DNA of 64,000 nucleotides from Abyssalbus ytuae (lineage in GTDB: Bacteria; Bacteroidota; Bacteroidia; Flavobacteriales; Flavobacteriaceae): the NCBI RefSeq assembly GCF_022807975.1, contig NZ_CP094358.1, forward strand, positions 2,852,001 to 2,916,000. Direction: 5' to 3'. A program made the translations under genes and the position numbers. Positions 28,062-37,501 of this stretch are shown here, one piece after another (the stretch's first letter is position 1; each line of letters opens with the position of its first letter). Under the pieces are notes generated by a model. That model had not been told where the DNA came from, did not search any database, and was given only the letters and a program-made list of their open reading frames with translations.

Positions 28062-28069
28062 TATATTTG
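28062..28069 (+). promoter_or_regulatory. -7 element of the araB operon promoter
   Basis: TATATTTG is an exact match to the Bacteroidota -7 consensus TAnnTTTG, 30 bp before the araB start. The nearest TTTG upstream is 24 bp away, longer than the usual about 19, so the -33 element is uncertain. The AraR-like operator lies 15 bp upstream. Confidence 0.6.
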
Positions 28070-28099
28070 TAAAGTATTTTTAAAGTAAATACAAAAGAT

Positions 28100-29791
28100 A
28101 TGTATGTAATTGGAGTAGATTATGGAACAGATTCGGTCAGGGCATTATTAATAAATGCCGAAACCGGTGAAGAAATTGCCTCAGAAGTACATTGGTATAA
28201 AAGGTGGAAAAAAGGATTGTATTGTAACGCAGCCATAAACCGGTTCAGGCAGCATCCCTTAGATCATATTGAAGGATTGGAAGCAACCATAAAAGCAGTT
28301 GTAAAAAAAAGTAATCTTGATCCCGATTTAATAAAGGGTATTAGCATAGACACTACCGGATCCTCACCTCTGCCTGTAACAAAAGAAGGTATTCCGTTAG
28401 CTTTAAATAAAGGTTTTGAAGAGAATCCCAATGCGATGATGGTGTTATGGAAAGACCATACGGCAATAAAAGAAGCTAATGAAATAAACGAGTTGGCTGC
28501 TAACTGGGGAGGAGAAGATTATACAAAATACGAAGGAGGAATTTACTCTTCCGAATGGTTTTGGGCTAAAATATTACACATTGCAAGAGAAGATGATGAG
28601 GTTAAAAATGCTGCTTATAGCTGGATGGAACATTGCGATTACATGACCTTTTTGCTAAGCGATGTGAAAAATCTGGAAGATTTTAGAAGAAGCAGGTGTG
28701 CTGCAGGTCATAAAGCTATGTGGCATGAAGACTGGGGCGGGCTCCCGCCAAAGGAGTTTCTGGAAAAACTGGATCCCTATCTGGCACAATTACGCGATCA
28801 TTTATATGAAGAAACATATACTTCCAATATTCCGGCAGGGAAACTGAATAAAGAATGGGCGGCTAAACTGGGCTTAACAACCGATACCATTATTGGTGTG
28901 GGTACATTTGATGCTCATTCAGGAGCTGTTGGTGCCAAAATTGATGAACATACACTGGTACGTGTAATGGGGACCTCCACCTGCGATATTATCGTGTCTT
29001 CAAAAGAAGTAGTAGAAGATAATACCGTAAAAGGAATTTGTGGCCAGGTAGATGGTTCTGTTATTCCCGGATATATTGGTCTCGAAGCAGGACAATCTGC
29101 TTTTGGCGACCTGCTCGCATGGTTTAAAAATGTGATCTCCTGGCCTGTGGAAAATTTAGTGATGAAATCCAGCGTTCTTTCCGATGACCAAAAAGAAGCA
29201 TTATATAGCGAAATAGAATCAAAATTCATTAAAGAATTGTCTGCCCAGGCAGAAAAAATTCCTTTATCTGAAAGTATTCCCACTGCATTAGACTGGATAA
29301 ACGGCAGAAGAACCCCTGATGCAAACCAGGAACTCAAAAGTGCCATGTCTAATCTTTCATTAGGAACAAAAGCCCCTCATATATTCAAAGCACTGGTCAA
29401 TGCCATATGTTTCGGTTCAAAGAAAATAGTGGACAGGTTTGAAGAAGAAGGTATAAAAATAAACAGCGTTATAGGTATAGGAGGAGTAGCCAGAAAATCA
29501 CCTTTTATTATGCAAACGCTGGCCAATGTACTTAACAGGCCGATTAAAGTAGCCCGTTCCGATCAGGCCCCTGCTTTGGGAGCTGCTGTTTATGCGGCTG
29601 TTGTTGCAGGTTTATATCCAAATGTAATTGAGGCAAGCAAAAAAATAGGAAGCAATTTTGAAGCTGAATATTTGCCCGCACCTGAAGAAGTTGAAGTTTA
29701 TAAAAGTCTTATTGAATCCTATGATGCATTAAGCAATTTTGTTGAAACCATAACCAACCAAAAAACTAAAGTTAATGAGTTCCAGTTATAA
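28100..29791 (+). CDS. araB: ribulokinase
   Basis: This 563-residue FGGY-family cytoplasmic kinase phosphorylates L-ribulose to L-ribulose 5-phosphate, the second step of bacterial arabinose catabolism. The N-terminal VIGVDYGTDSVRALL is the phosphate-binding start of the FGGY fold, IDTTGSSPLPV and FDAHSGAVGAKI line the active site, and VIGIGGVARKSPFIMQTLANVL is the C-terminal signature. Length is normal for AraB. It heads the second transcription unit behind an AraR-like operator and overlaps araD by 17 bp. Confidence 0.95.
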   Translation: MYVIGVDYGTDSVRALLINAETGEEIASEVHWYKRWKKGLYCNAAINRFRQHPLDHIEGLEATIKAVVKKSNLDPDLIKGISIDTTGSSPLPVTKEGIPLALNKGFEENPNAMMVLWKDHTAIKEANEINELAANWGGEDYTKYEGGIYSSEWFWAKILHIAREDDEVKNAAYSWMEHCDYMTFLLSDVKNLEDFRRSRCAAGHKAMWHEDWGGLPPKEFLEKLDPYLAQLRDHLYEETYTSNIPAGKLNKEWAAKLGLTTDTIIGVGTFDAHSGAVGAKIDEHTLVRVMGTSTCDIIVSSKEVVEDNTVKGICGQVDGSVIPGYIGLEAGQSAFGDLLAWFKNVISWPVENLVMKSSVLSDDQKEALYSEIESKFIKELSAQAEKIPLSESIPTALDWINGRRTPDANQELKSAMSNLSLGTKAPHIFKALVNAICFGSKKIVDRFEEEGIKINSVIGIGGVARKSPFIMQTLANVLNRPIKVARSDQAPALGAAVYAAVVAGLYPNVIEASKKIGSNFEAEYLPAPEEVEVYKSLIESYDALSNFVETITNQKTKVNEFQL

Positions 29792-30476
29792 AGAATTAAA
29801 AAGGGAATGTTATGAGGCAAATATGCAGCTAAATGCATTGAACCTTGTTATTTACACCTTTGGTAATGTAAGTGCGGTTGACAGGGAAAAAGGAGTATTT
29901 GCCATAAAACCCAGCGGAGTTCCTTATGAGGTATTAAAACCGGAAGATATTGTAATATTAGATTATGATAACAATATTATAGAAGGCACTTTGAGACCCT
30001 CATCAGATACTAAAACCCATTCCTTTTTATACAAAAACTGGGAGAGTATTGGAGGCATAGCCCACACACATGCCACTTATTCCGTAGCCTGGGCGCAGGC
30101 ACAAAAAGACATCCCTGTTTTTGGAACCACACATGCCGATCATTTAACGCAGGATATTCCCTGTGCACCTCCCATGAGCGATGAACTCATAGAAGGAAAT
30201 TATGAACACAATACAGGAATTCAGATTATAGATTGTTTTAAAGAGAAAAATCTTTCTTACAAGGAAGTGGAAATGGTCCTTATCGGAAACCATGGACCTT
30301 TTACCTGGGGGAAGAACGCTGAAAAAGCAGTGTATAACAGTAAAGTACTGGAAGCAGTAGCCCAAATGGCCTATTTAACTTTACAAATCAATCCGGAAGC
30401 ACCAAGATTAAAAGACTCATTAATAAAAAAACACTACGACCGTAAGCATGGTAAAAATGCTTACTATGGTCAATAA
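29775..30476 (+). CDS. araD: L-ribulose-5-phosphate 4-epimerase
   Basis: This 233-residue class II aldolase-fold enzyme converts L-ribulose 5-phosphate to D-xylulose 5-phosphate, which enters the pentose phosphate pathway. Metal ligands appear in GGIAHTHATYS (His-x-His), and TTHADHL and GNHGPFTWG complete the site. Length fits AraD. It overlaps araB by 17 bp and ends 23 nt before araA. Confidence 0.95.
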   Translation: MSSSYKELKRECYEANMQLNALNLVIYTFGNVSAVDREKGVFAIKPSGVPYEVLKPEDIVILDYDNNIIEGTLRPSSDTKTHSFLYKNWESIGGIAHTHATYSVAWAQAQKDIPVFGTTHADHLTQDIPCAPPMSDELIEGNYEHNTGIQIIDCFKEKNLSYKEVEMVLIGNHGPFTWGKNAEKAVYNSKVLEAVAQMAYLTLQINPEAPRLKDSLIKKHYDRKHGKNAYYGQ

Positions 30477-30499
30477 CCAACTTATTTAAATAGAACAAA

Positions 30500-32008
30500 A
30501 TGATAGATATTTCTGAAAAAGAAGTATGGTTTATAACCGGAAGCCAACATTTATACGGCGAAGAAACGTTGAAAAAAGTAAGCGAAAATTCTAAAATAAT
30601 AGCCTCAGGATTAAACAAATCCGAATCCGTTCCGGTAAAAACAGTACATAAAAAAATAGTAACCACACCTGCCGAGATTACCTCAGTGTGCCACGAAATA
30701 AACAATCACAAAAACTGCATCGGGGTTATACTTTGGATGCATACATTCTCTCCGGCAAAAATGTGGATAAACGGTTTAAATATTCTCAAAAAACCTGTAT
30801 GTCATTTACATACCCAGTTTAATGCCGAAATTCCCTGGACAGATATTGATATGGATTTTATGAACCTTAATCAATCTGCACATGGAGACAGGGAGTTCGG
30901 TTTTATGATGTCCAGAATGAGAAAAAAAAGAAAGATTATCGTAGGGCATTGGCAGGATAAAAAAGTTCAGGAAAAAATAGGAATATGGATACGTGTAGCA
31001 CTCGGATGGGATGAATTACAAAATCTGAAAGTTGCCAGAATAGGCGATAACATGAGAGAAGTAGCCGTTACCGAAGGAGATAAAGTAGAAGCCCAGATGA
31101 GGTTTGGCTTTGCCGTAAACGGCTATGACACTTCCGATGTAGTGAAACACATACAAAATGTAAGTGATGAAGACCTTAAAAATCTTATCCAGGCTTATGA
31201 AGAAAGTTACACGTTAACCCCGTTTTTACAAAAAGGAGGAGAAAAGAGAGCCTCCCTGGAAGAAGCGGCAAAAATAGAATTGGGCTTAAGAAGCTTTTTA
31301 GATGAAGGCGGCTTCAAGGCTTTTACCGATACTTTTGAAAACCTGGGAGCCCTTAAACAATTGCCCGGAATAGCAGTGCAACGCCTTATGGCCGACGGCT
31401 ACGGGTTTGGAGCAGAAGGCGACTGGAAAACTGCAGCATTGCTAAGAGCATCAAAAGTAATGGCCTACGGTTTGGATAAGGGTACTTCTTTTATGGAAGA
31501 TTATACCTATCATTTTTCACCTGACAAGTCTTATGTATTAGGAGCTCATATGTTAGAAATATGTTCCTCAATAGCCGATGGAAAACCTTCCTGCGAAATA
31601 CATCCGCTGGGTATAGGAGGCAAAGAAGATCCGGTCAGATTGGTATTTACCGGCTCTGAAGGGCCTGCTGTTAATGCTTCCCTTGTTGATATGGGAAACC
31701 GCTTCCGGTTAATCGTCAATGAAGTACAAGCCGTAAAACCTGAAAATAATTTGCCTAAATTACCAGTAGCCAGGGTGCTGTGGGATACAAAACCAAATTT
31801 AGATATAGCAGCTACCGCATGGATTCTGGCAGGAGGAGCTCACCATACGGTATACAGCCAGGCAGTTACAACAGAATATTTTGAAGATTTTGCCGATATG
31901 GCAGGAATAGAATTATTAGTAATTGATGAAAATACAAGAATAAGAGACTTTAAAGATCAACTTAATGCTAATGAAGCATACTACCATTTGTTTCAACACA
32001 ATATGTAA
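30500..32008 (+). CDS. araA: L-arabinose isomerase
   Basis: This 502-residue cytoplasmic enzyme interconverts L-arabinose and L-ribulose, the first catabolic step. The N-terminus [16 protein letters not shown] is diagnostic. The manganese-site residues are visible as Glu in GFGAEGDWK, Glu in [12 protein letters not shown], His in [14 protein letters not shown] and His in [12 protein letters not shown]. Length is normal. It lies third in the araBDA order seen in other Bacteroidota. Confidence 0.96.
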   Translation: MIDISEKEVWFITGSQHLYGEETLKKVSENSKIIASGLNKSESVPVKTVHKKIVTTPAEITSVCHEINNHKNCIGVILWMHTFSPAKMWINGLNILKKPVCHLHTQFNAEIPWTDIDMDFMNLNQSAHGDREFGFMMSRMRKKRKIIVGHWQDKKVQEKIGIWIRVALGWDELQNLKVARIGDNMREVAVTEGDKVEAQMRFGFAVNGYDTSDVVKHIQNVSDEDLKNLIQAYEESYTLTPFLQKGGEKRASLEEAAKIELGLRSFLDEGGFKAFTDTFENLGALKQLPGIAVQRLMADGYGFGAEGDWKTAALLRASKVMAYGLDKGTSFMEDYTYHFSPDKSYVLGAHMLEICSSIADGKPSCEIHPLGIGGKEDPVRLVFTGSEGPAVNASLVDMGNRFRLIVNEVQAVKPENNLPKLPVARVLWDTKPNLDIAATAWILAGGAHHTVYSQAVTTEYFEDFADMAGIELLVIDENTRIRDFKDQLNANEAYYHLFQHNM

Positions 32009-32023
32009 TAAAAACTAACCAAC

Positions 32024-33214
32024 ATGAAAAAAATAATTAAACTTTCTTATTTGTTACTAGCTCTCTCGGGGACACTGATCCTGGTTCAGTGTAAAACGGA
32101 AAGCAAACAAAAAGATACGGTAACCGCAGAAGCTGAAGAAGCTGTACAAAACAAAGTGACGATTACTAAAAGTAAATACGGTACAACACCCGATAGTACC
32201 TCAGTATTTAAATATACGCTTAAGAATGAGGAAGGAATGGAGCTGGATGTTATTACCTACGGAGGCATTATCACTTCATGGAAAGCCCCTGATAAAAACG
32301 GGGTTTATAAAGATGTGGTTTTAGGATACGATTCCCTTTCACAATACATAAAGAGCAATCCTTATTTTGGGGCGGTTATAGGCCGGTATGGCAACCGGAT
32401 AGCCAAGGGGAAACTTAAAATCGGAGAAAATGAATATACCCTGGCAACCAATAATGGCCTTAATCATTTACACGGTGGTATAAAAGGGTTTGATAAAGTG
32501 GTGTGGGATGCAAAAGAAATAATATCAGACAGTGCCGCTTCTTTACAACTCAGCTATTTAAGTAAGGATATGGAAGAAGGATATCCCGGTAATTTAAAAA
32601 CTGCCGTAACCTACACACTTAATAATAACAATGAGCTGGAAGTGCTTTATGAAGCAGAAACCGATAAAGCAACCATTGTAAATCTTACCCAGCATACTTA
32701 TTTTAACCTGTCGGCTGATTTTTCAAAACCGATACTCGATCATGAAATAATGATCAATGCCGATAAATTTTTACCGGTAGATGAAACCCTTATTCCTACC
32801 GGTGAGCTTTTAACTGTTGAAGGAACTCCTTTTGATTTCAGGACTTTAAAAAGCATAGGTAAGGAAATTGAAGTTGATAACGATCAGATTAAAAAAGGAT
32901 TAGGATATGATCATTGTTGGGTTTTAAACGATCAGGACAAAGGGTTCAGGCTGGCAGCCACAGTATATCATCCTGAAACCGGAAGATTACTGGAAATTTT
33001 CACTACCGAACCGGGAATCCAATTCTATTCAGGTAATTTTTTGGATGGAACACTGCCAGCTAAAAATGGAGGGACGTATGCCAAAAGAACAGGCTTTTGC
33101 TTAGAAACACAGCATTATCCCGATTCTCCGAATCAAACTGCGTTCCCTTCAGTAATCTTAAATCCCGGAGAAAAATATTCAACAAAAACCACGTTTAAAT
33201 TTTCTGCTAAATAA
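32024..33214 (+). CDS. aldose 1-epimerase (mutarotase), lipoprotein
   Basis: This 396-residue GalM-type enzyme interconverts the alpha and beta anomers of free aldoses such as arabinose. A lipobox LVQC (Cys23) anchors it in the envelope, so it acts before uptake. Family marks are YGGIITSWKAPDKNG, VIGRYGNRIAKGK, NGLNHLHGGIKGF, TQHTYFNLS, GYDHCWVLN and FCLETQHYPDSPNQ. It lies between araA and the symporter gene and starts the symporter directly at its stop (no gap). It probably supplies the anomer preferred by the symporter or isomerase. Confidence 0.92.
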   Translation: MKKIIKLSYLLLALSGTLILVQCKTESKQKDTVTAEAEEAVQNKVTITKSKYGTTPDSTSVFKYTLKNEEGMELDVITYGGIITSWKAPDKNGVYKDVVLGYDSLSQYIKSNPYFGAVIGRYGNRIAKGKLKIGENEYTLATNNGLNHLHGGIKGFDKVVWDAKEIISDSAASLQLSYLSKDMEEGYPGNLKTAVTYTLNNNNELEVLYEAETDKATIVNLTQHTYFNLSADFSKPILDHEIMINADKFLPVDETLIPTGELLTVEGTPFDFRTLKSIGKEIEVDNDQIKKGLGYDHCWVLNDQDKGFRLAATVYHPETGRLLEIFTTEPGIQFYSGNFLDGTLPAKNGGTYAKRTGFCLETQHYPDSPNQTAFPSVILNPGEKYSTKTTFKFSAK

Positions 33215-34834
33215 ATGAAGACATTAGATACTTTAGACTGGATATTTATTGGAATATATTTTCTGGTACTGGTTGGCATAGCCATATGGATTATTAGAAA
33301 GAAACAAAAAAACACCGAAGATTATTTTCTGGCGGGCAGAAATGTAGGATGGTTTGTGGTGGGGGCCTCCATATTTGCTTCCAACATAGGATCAGAACAT
33401 GTGGTAGGTTTGGCAGGAGCCGGCGCAGGAAATAAACTCCCTATGCTTATTTATGAAATACAGGCCTGGGTAGTACTTATTTTAGGCTGGGTATTTCTTC
33501 CTTTTTATGCCAGGAGCGGGGTGTTTACCATGCCAGAATTCCTGGAAAAGCGTTTTGATGCAAGAGCAAGATGGATACTTTCCGTTTTTTCAATTATAGC
33601 CTACGTTCTTACCAAAATATCCGTAACTATTTATGCCGGTGGAGTGGTGGTTTCAGCATTGCTGGGTATTGATTTCTGGACCGGGGCTTTATCTACCGTG
33701 GTGCTTACAGGCCTTTACACGGTGGTAGGAGGCATGAGGGCTGTTGTGTATACCGAAACACTCCAGGCTATTGTATTGGTTGTAGGAGCTGCAGCATTAA
33801 CCATTATAGGTATAAACCATGTAGGAGGATGGGAAAGTATGAAAGAGACTGTAACGCCTGAGTACCTGAATATGTGGAGATCAGCATCCGATCCTGATTT
33901 TCCCTGGCCAACACTCTTCATTACCAGCACCATTGTGGGAGTATGGTATTGGTGTACCGATCAATACATTGTACAGCGTACTCTAACAGCAAAAAATATA
34001 AAAGAAGGAAGGCGGGGAACTATTTTTGGGGCATTGCTTAAATTATTACCTGTGTTTTTATTCCTTATCCCGGGGGTTATTGCCCTTACTTTGAAAATGA
34101 GGGGAGAACTGGAGTGGGAAACACCGGATCAGGCTTTTCCGGTACTTATGAGTAATTTATTGCCCTCCGGGTTAAGAGGGTTGGTGGCAGCAGGATTATT
34201 AGCGGCGTTAATGAGTTCGTTAGCCTCGGTTTTTAATTCGTGTTCCACACTGTTTACCGTAGACATCTATAAAAAATTACGGCCCCAAACCCCCGAAAGA
34301 AAACTGGTTAAAACAGGGCAGATAGCCACTGTAATTGTAGTTATTATAGGAATTATATGGATTCCTATTATGGCAAATATCTCAGGGGTATTATATGAAT
34401 ATCTGCAAAAAGTACAATCGTATATTGCCCCTCCAATAACGGCAGTTTTTCTTTTAGGTATATTTCATAAAAGAATTAATGCCCAGGGAGCCTACGTTAC
34501 TTTAATTGCCGGCTTTGTTATTGGAGCTATACGAATAGTTTTAGAACTTGTTAAGGGTTCTTTAAATCCTGACGGAATGCTTTATAAACTGGGAGACATG
34601 AATTTCCTCACCTTTGGCGCATGGTTTTTTCTTTTATGTATTATTCTGATAATTACAGTTAGTTTATTAACAACAAAACCGAGTGAAGAAAAAATTGCCA
34701 ATCTTACTTTTAATACCATATCTCCTGAAGAAAAAGCTAAAAATAAAAACAGTTACAACTGGATAGATATTGCAATATCAATTATCGTGGTTGCTATAGT
34801 AATTGGGGTAATGATATTTTTTAACGGAAAATAA
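33215..34834 (+). CDS. sodium/solute symporter family sugar transporter
   Basis: This 539-residue inner-membrane protein has about 14 predicted transmembrane helices. It shows SSS-family features: an N-terminal helix DWIFIGIYFLVLVGIAIW, the motif FASNIGSEHVVGLAGAGA, the long helix GLRGLVAAGLLAALMSSLASVFNSCSTLFTVD, and a cytoplasmic loop RPQTPERKLVKTGQ. SglT-like members carry sugars with sodium. Its position as last gene of the araBDA-epimerase operon makes L-arabinose the likely substrate. A strong terminator follows 31 bp later. Confidence 0.92.
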   Translation: MKTLDTLDWIFIGIYFLVLVGIAIWIIRKKQKNTEDYFLAGRNVGWFVVGASIFASNIGSEHVVGLAGAGAGNKLPMLIYEIQAWVVLILGWVFLPFYARSGVFTMPEFLEKRFDARARWILSVFSIIAYVLTKISVTIYAGGVVVSALLGIDFWTGALSTVVLTGLYTVVGGMRAVVYTETLQAIVLVVGAAALTIIGINHVGGWESMKETVTPEYLNMWRSASDPDFPWPTLFITSTIVGVWYWCTDQYIVQRTLTAKNIKEGRRGTIFGALLKLLPVFLFLIPGVIALTLKMRGELEWETPDQAFPVLMSNLLPSGLRGLVAAGLLAALMSSLASVFNSCSTLFTVDIYKKLRPQTPERKLVKTGQIATVIVVIIGIIWIPIMANISGVLYEYLQKVQSYIAPPITAVFLLGIFHKRINAQGAYVTLIAGFVIGAIRIVLELVKGSLNPDGMLYKLGDMNFLTFGAWFFLLCIILIITVSLLTTKPSEEKIANLTFNTISPEEKAKNKNSYNWIDIAISIIVVAIVIGVMIFFNGK

Positions 34835-34865
34835 TTTTTCTGAATAATTGAAATTAGTTATTGGT

Positions 34866-34902
34866 AAAAAGGGAATGAGCTTAAACCTCATTCTCTTTTT
34901 TT
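34866..34902 (+). terminator. rho-independent terminator of the arabinose operon
   Basis: The stem GGGAATGAG (34871-34879) pairs with CTCATTCTC (34887-34895), with one G-U pair, around a 7-nt loop. It is flanked by five A before and seven T after. It ends the unit that starts at araB. Confidence 0.85.
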
Positions 34903-35132
34903 ATTTTACGCTATAGAGATTTAATCCGGGTTTGAAACGGCAGTTTTTTTTAATTCTCACGTATTTTAACCTTACGGAAAATTCCCGAAGGCCATTTTAT
35001 TATTTAAATGGCTTTCTAAAAACTTTAGAGGCTCATTTTTTTGTTTAAATGACCATCAAAGAAACCTTGAGACCTGCTTGTGTTCCTTGTTCCCGGTTAT
35101 GCACGAATTTTACAAGAAAAATTGCATAATAT

Positions 35133-35164
35133 GTTAGAAATAATTAATATTGTGTTAGAAATAA
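35133..35164 (+). promoter_or_regulatory. paired 11-bp direct repeats, candidate operator
   Basis: GTTAGAAATAA occurs at 35133-35143 and again at 35154-35164, 21 bp apart (two helical turns), ending 11 bp before the start chosen for the membrane protein gene. The XRE regulator two genes down could bind here to control its own operon. The stretch 34903-35132 holds nothing else I recognise. Confidence 0.4.
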
Positions 35165-35175
35165 ATAACATAGTT

Positions 35176-35601
35176 ATGAGAGCAAAATATTTTGCAATGA
35201 CAAAGTTTTTCGTGGCGGCCATTATCTTGGGTTTGATGGGTTTTTGGATATTTAAAACAACAAAACCATTTAATGGATTCGCCTACGTAATCATTGGAGC
35301 GATGCTACTTGTCGTCGGATTTATTATATATTCTGGTATTAAAGCCCTCAAGGATTCAAAATCAGGGCTGAACCCAATCGATGAATTGTCGAAAAAGATA
35401 AGTGAAAAAGCTGCAGCTGCATCCTTCCGTATTTCAATTTTTATGTGGCTTGCCGGCATGTTTTTAATGGATATAGTTCCGGTAGATTCGGTAAACAAGG
35501 CCAAATTAGTCATTGCAATTGGCATGGTGGGCATGACCCTGATTTTTCTTTTTATTCGTTTGTATTTTTCTCGAGTAGGTATAGATGATAACAAGGATTA
35601 A
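35176..35601 (+). CDS. small membrane protein paired with XRE regulator (DUF2178-like)
   Basis: About 141 residues from the ATG at 35176, with four predicted membrane segments in two hairpins ([73 protein letters not shown]). An upstream in-frame ATG at 35080 would add 32 residues of unrelated character that span the direct repeats, so I prefer the later start. Membrane proteins of this shape are often encoded just before a short helix-turn-helix protein, as here with a 17-bp overlap. The function is unknown; the pair may form a membrane-signal regulator unit. Confidence 0.6.
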   Translation: MRAKYFAMTKFFVAAIILGLMGFWIFKTTKPFNGFAYVIIGAMLLVVGFIIYSGIKALKDSKSGLNPIDELSKKISEKAAAASFRISIFMWLAGMFLMDIVPVDSVNKAKLVIAIGMVGMTLIFLFIRLYFSRVGIDDNKD

Positions 35602-35776
35602 GGAACTCCGAGCGAGAGAGAATTTAACTCAGATTGATCTTGCCCAGAAAGTTGGGGTGCGCAGGGAAACTATTGTTTTTCTTGAAAAGGGAAAATATAA
35701 TCCCTCCCTTAAATTGGCATATGATATCTCGAAGGTATTCAAAATGAGAATTGAAGAGGTTTTTATTATGGAATGA
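35585..35776 (+). CDS. XRE family helix-turn-helix regulator
   Basis: This 63-residue protein is almost entirely a Cro/C1-type helix-turn-helix: [17 protein letters not shown] is helices 1-2, [18 protein letters not shown] is the turn and recognition helix, and [14 protein letters not shown] is the closing helices. It overlaps the membrane protein gene by 17 bp, so the two are made together. It probably represses its own operon. Confidence 0.85.
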   Translation: MITRIKELRARENLTQIDLAQKVGVRRETIVFLEKGKYNPSLKLAYDISKVFKMRIEEVFIME

Positions 35777-35886
35777 TCCGAATAGAAAACCGTGGTCTTT
35801 ATTCAATATGGGAAAACAGTTTATATAACTCTTTGTTTTCTTAAAATTAGTGGCTTGTGCAACTGGTACCGGTGTTACCTAACGTT

Positions 35887-36771
35887 TTATTCCGGTTGAT
35901 TTTTTAAATTACTTAATGTGCCAATTTTTATTTTTCCATTTTTTATTAGCTTATCTATAGTTGATTGACCGTAATTCTGATTAAGTAATTCCAAAATCAT
36001 TTTTTTCTCAGAATCCTCTTTAATTATGATATGGCTTATCTGGTCAATCGAAAATCTTAATCTATATTTTTCTTCACTAAAATGAGGTTTGCATTTGGAT
36101 TTCCAATTTACAAAATCTACATCACTTACGCCGTTTATATTTGTTTCCATAATATAGCCCAAATCCTTATAGCCATATCTCCATTCGCGTTCATTATAGG
36201 CAATTTTTGTTTCACCGACTGTATTTTTAACCTTATATGGTTTTGAGAGTAGTAATTGGTGATAAGCATTTTCATATATTTGTACTACAAATTGATTAAG
36301 AGCATCAATTAACTTAGGTTCAGTTCTTTTACTTATTGAATCAAGTAAGTTTTTAACTTCAGGAATAGGACTTGGTTTGATTTTTATCCATTCAAGTATT
36401 GATTTTTCTTCATTAACTTTATCGAGCATATTTTCTTTGATTAACTTTATAAGCTGGGGAATTATTGATAAATCATGTAAATTTTTTAATGTCCTTTCAA
36501 CTATACTATTTTCATAAACATAGCAAACCGGATTAATATTAATTTTGGTAGCATAATCTCGTCGAATACCAATTCCATAACTTCCATAATCAACAACTTC
36601 ATTTTTTCCTACGTCTCTTAATAAGACGTTCATAAAAGAAACCATTGGTATCAAAATATTTCTGTCTCCAAATTTTTCAGAAGCATATGATGGTTTAAAT
36701 CCATCCAGGAGAATTGAAGAAATTACACAAATTTTGTCTGTAAAATGATATAAATACTCTATTTGTTTCAA
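35887..36771 (-). CDS. AbiGi-like abortive-infection family protein
   Basis: This 294-residue protein has an N-terminal segment, YLYHFTDKICVISSILLDGFKP then ILIPMVSFMNVLLRD, YGSYGIGIRRDYA and NINPVCYVYENSI, with the look of the AbiGi family, the antitoxin-like half of the AbiG phage-exclusion system. The central region includes EREWRYGYKDLG and the C-terminus is charged and helical. No obvious AbiGii nucleotidyltransferase-like partner is next to it. The start codon appears to be TTG at 36771; an ATG at 36779 is in another frame and meets TGA after three codons. It may be an orphan or act with an unrecognised partner. The family call rests on motif resemblance. Confidence 0.6.
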   Translation of the reverse strand: MKQIEYLYHFTDKICVISSILLDGFKPSYASEKFGDRNILIPMVSFMNVLLRDVGKNEVVDYGSYGIGIRRDYATKININPVCYVYENSIVERTLKNLHDLSIIPQLIKLIKENMLDKVNEEKSILEWIKIKPSPIPEVKNLLDSISKRTEPKLIDALNQFVVQIYENAYHQLLLSKPYKVKNTVGETKIAYNEREWRYGYKDLGYIMETNINGVSDVDFVNWKSKCKPHFSEEKYRLRFSIDQISHIIIKEDSEKKMILELLNQNYGQSTIDKLIKNGKIKIGTLSNLKNQPE

Positions 36772-37501
36772 AAGTTCATTTTAATGTTTGCCAACTTGTT
36801 TATATACTTATGTTCTTTCTTTTAATATACCTAAATAGTGGGGAGATACTTAAGTATATATTTTTAAGAATAAGAATTAGGGTAGGGAAGTAGCCAATAT
36901 AGGTTATTTCCTACTTAAAAGCAAAATAAGATTTTCACACTTTTATGTTTTACTACTACGCAAGGTAAGAGGTTTTGTTAATTAGCCCAACCGGCCAATA
37001 TGATATGTTAAATTTGTCGGGATAAAACCGACAGCATGCTTTATACCTGGTAAATTGGCCAACCTATGTCAGAACTTACACAGTTAGCAGTATTCAGTGT
37101 TCAGAAAGGACGGATGATGGGTGTCCGATCATGGAGGTTATGTTTATTCGTTTATAGTTAATTGGAATTTGGTGCTTGATGATTTGTAATTTTAAAAGGG
37201 ATGGATGACCAATGACGAATGCAATATTTAATTCTGAATTCAGAATGCCGAAGCTTCATGCTTTTCACTTCGCCCTTCTATTTCGTAAATAATAACTCTG
37301 CTTATTATGCTAATTTATTGCCCTTTTATAAGGAAATGTTGAAAAGAATCGTCAAAATTTTGTTGGCAGATTAGAGGTGTAAAGTTAAAAATAACGAATT
37401 TTTTACTGATAAATATCATCTTTAAAAAAGGTATCAATACAATCTAAATAACGAATTTTGCATATTATTTTGATACTACTTCTCAAAAAAATAATAACAT
37501 C
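36772..37501. other. gene-free accessory stretch with inverted repeats
   Basis: No coding region is supported in these 730 bp. It contains a nested inverted repeat at 36993-37060, a 16-bp perfect palindrome ATTCTGAATTCAGAAT at 37231-37246, and a pyrimidine-rich piece near 37255-37285 (CTTTTCACTTCGCCCTTC) that recalls the diverged repeats at 55.9 and 56.7 kb. The last 100 bp should hold the promoter of the transporter gene. Confidence 0.5.
36993..37060. repeat. nested inverted repeat
   Basis: The outer arms GGCCAAT (36993-36999) and ATTGGCC (37054-37060) enclose a tight hairpin TGTCGG, seven bases, CCGACA (37015-37033). It could be a structured RNA or a remnant of a mobile-element end; nothing else supports either. 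Confidence 0.35.

Noticed and set aside
37231-37246. 16-bp perfect palindrome as a regulatory operator
   Set aside because: It is over 250 bp from the next start with no promoter around it; such short palindromes occur by chance in A+T-rich gaps.
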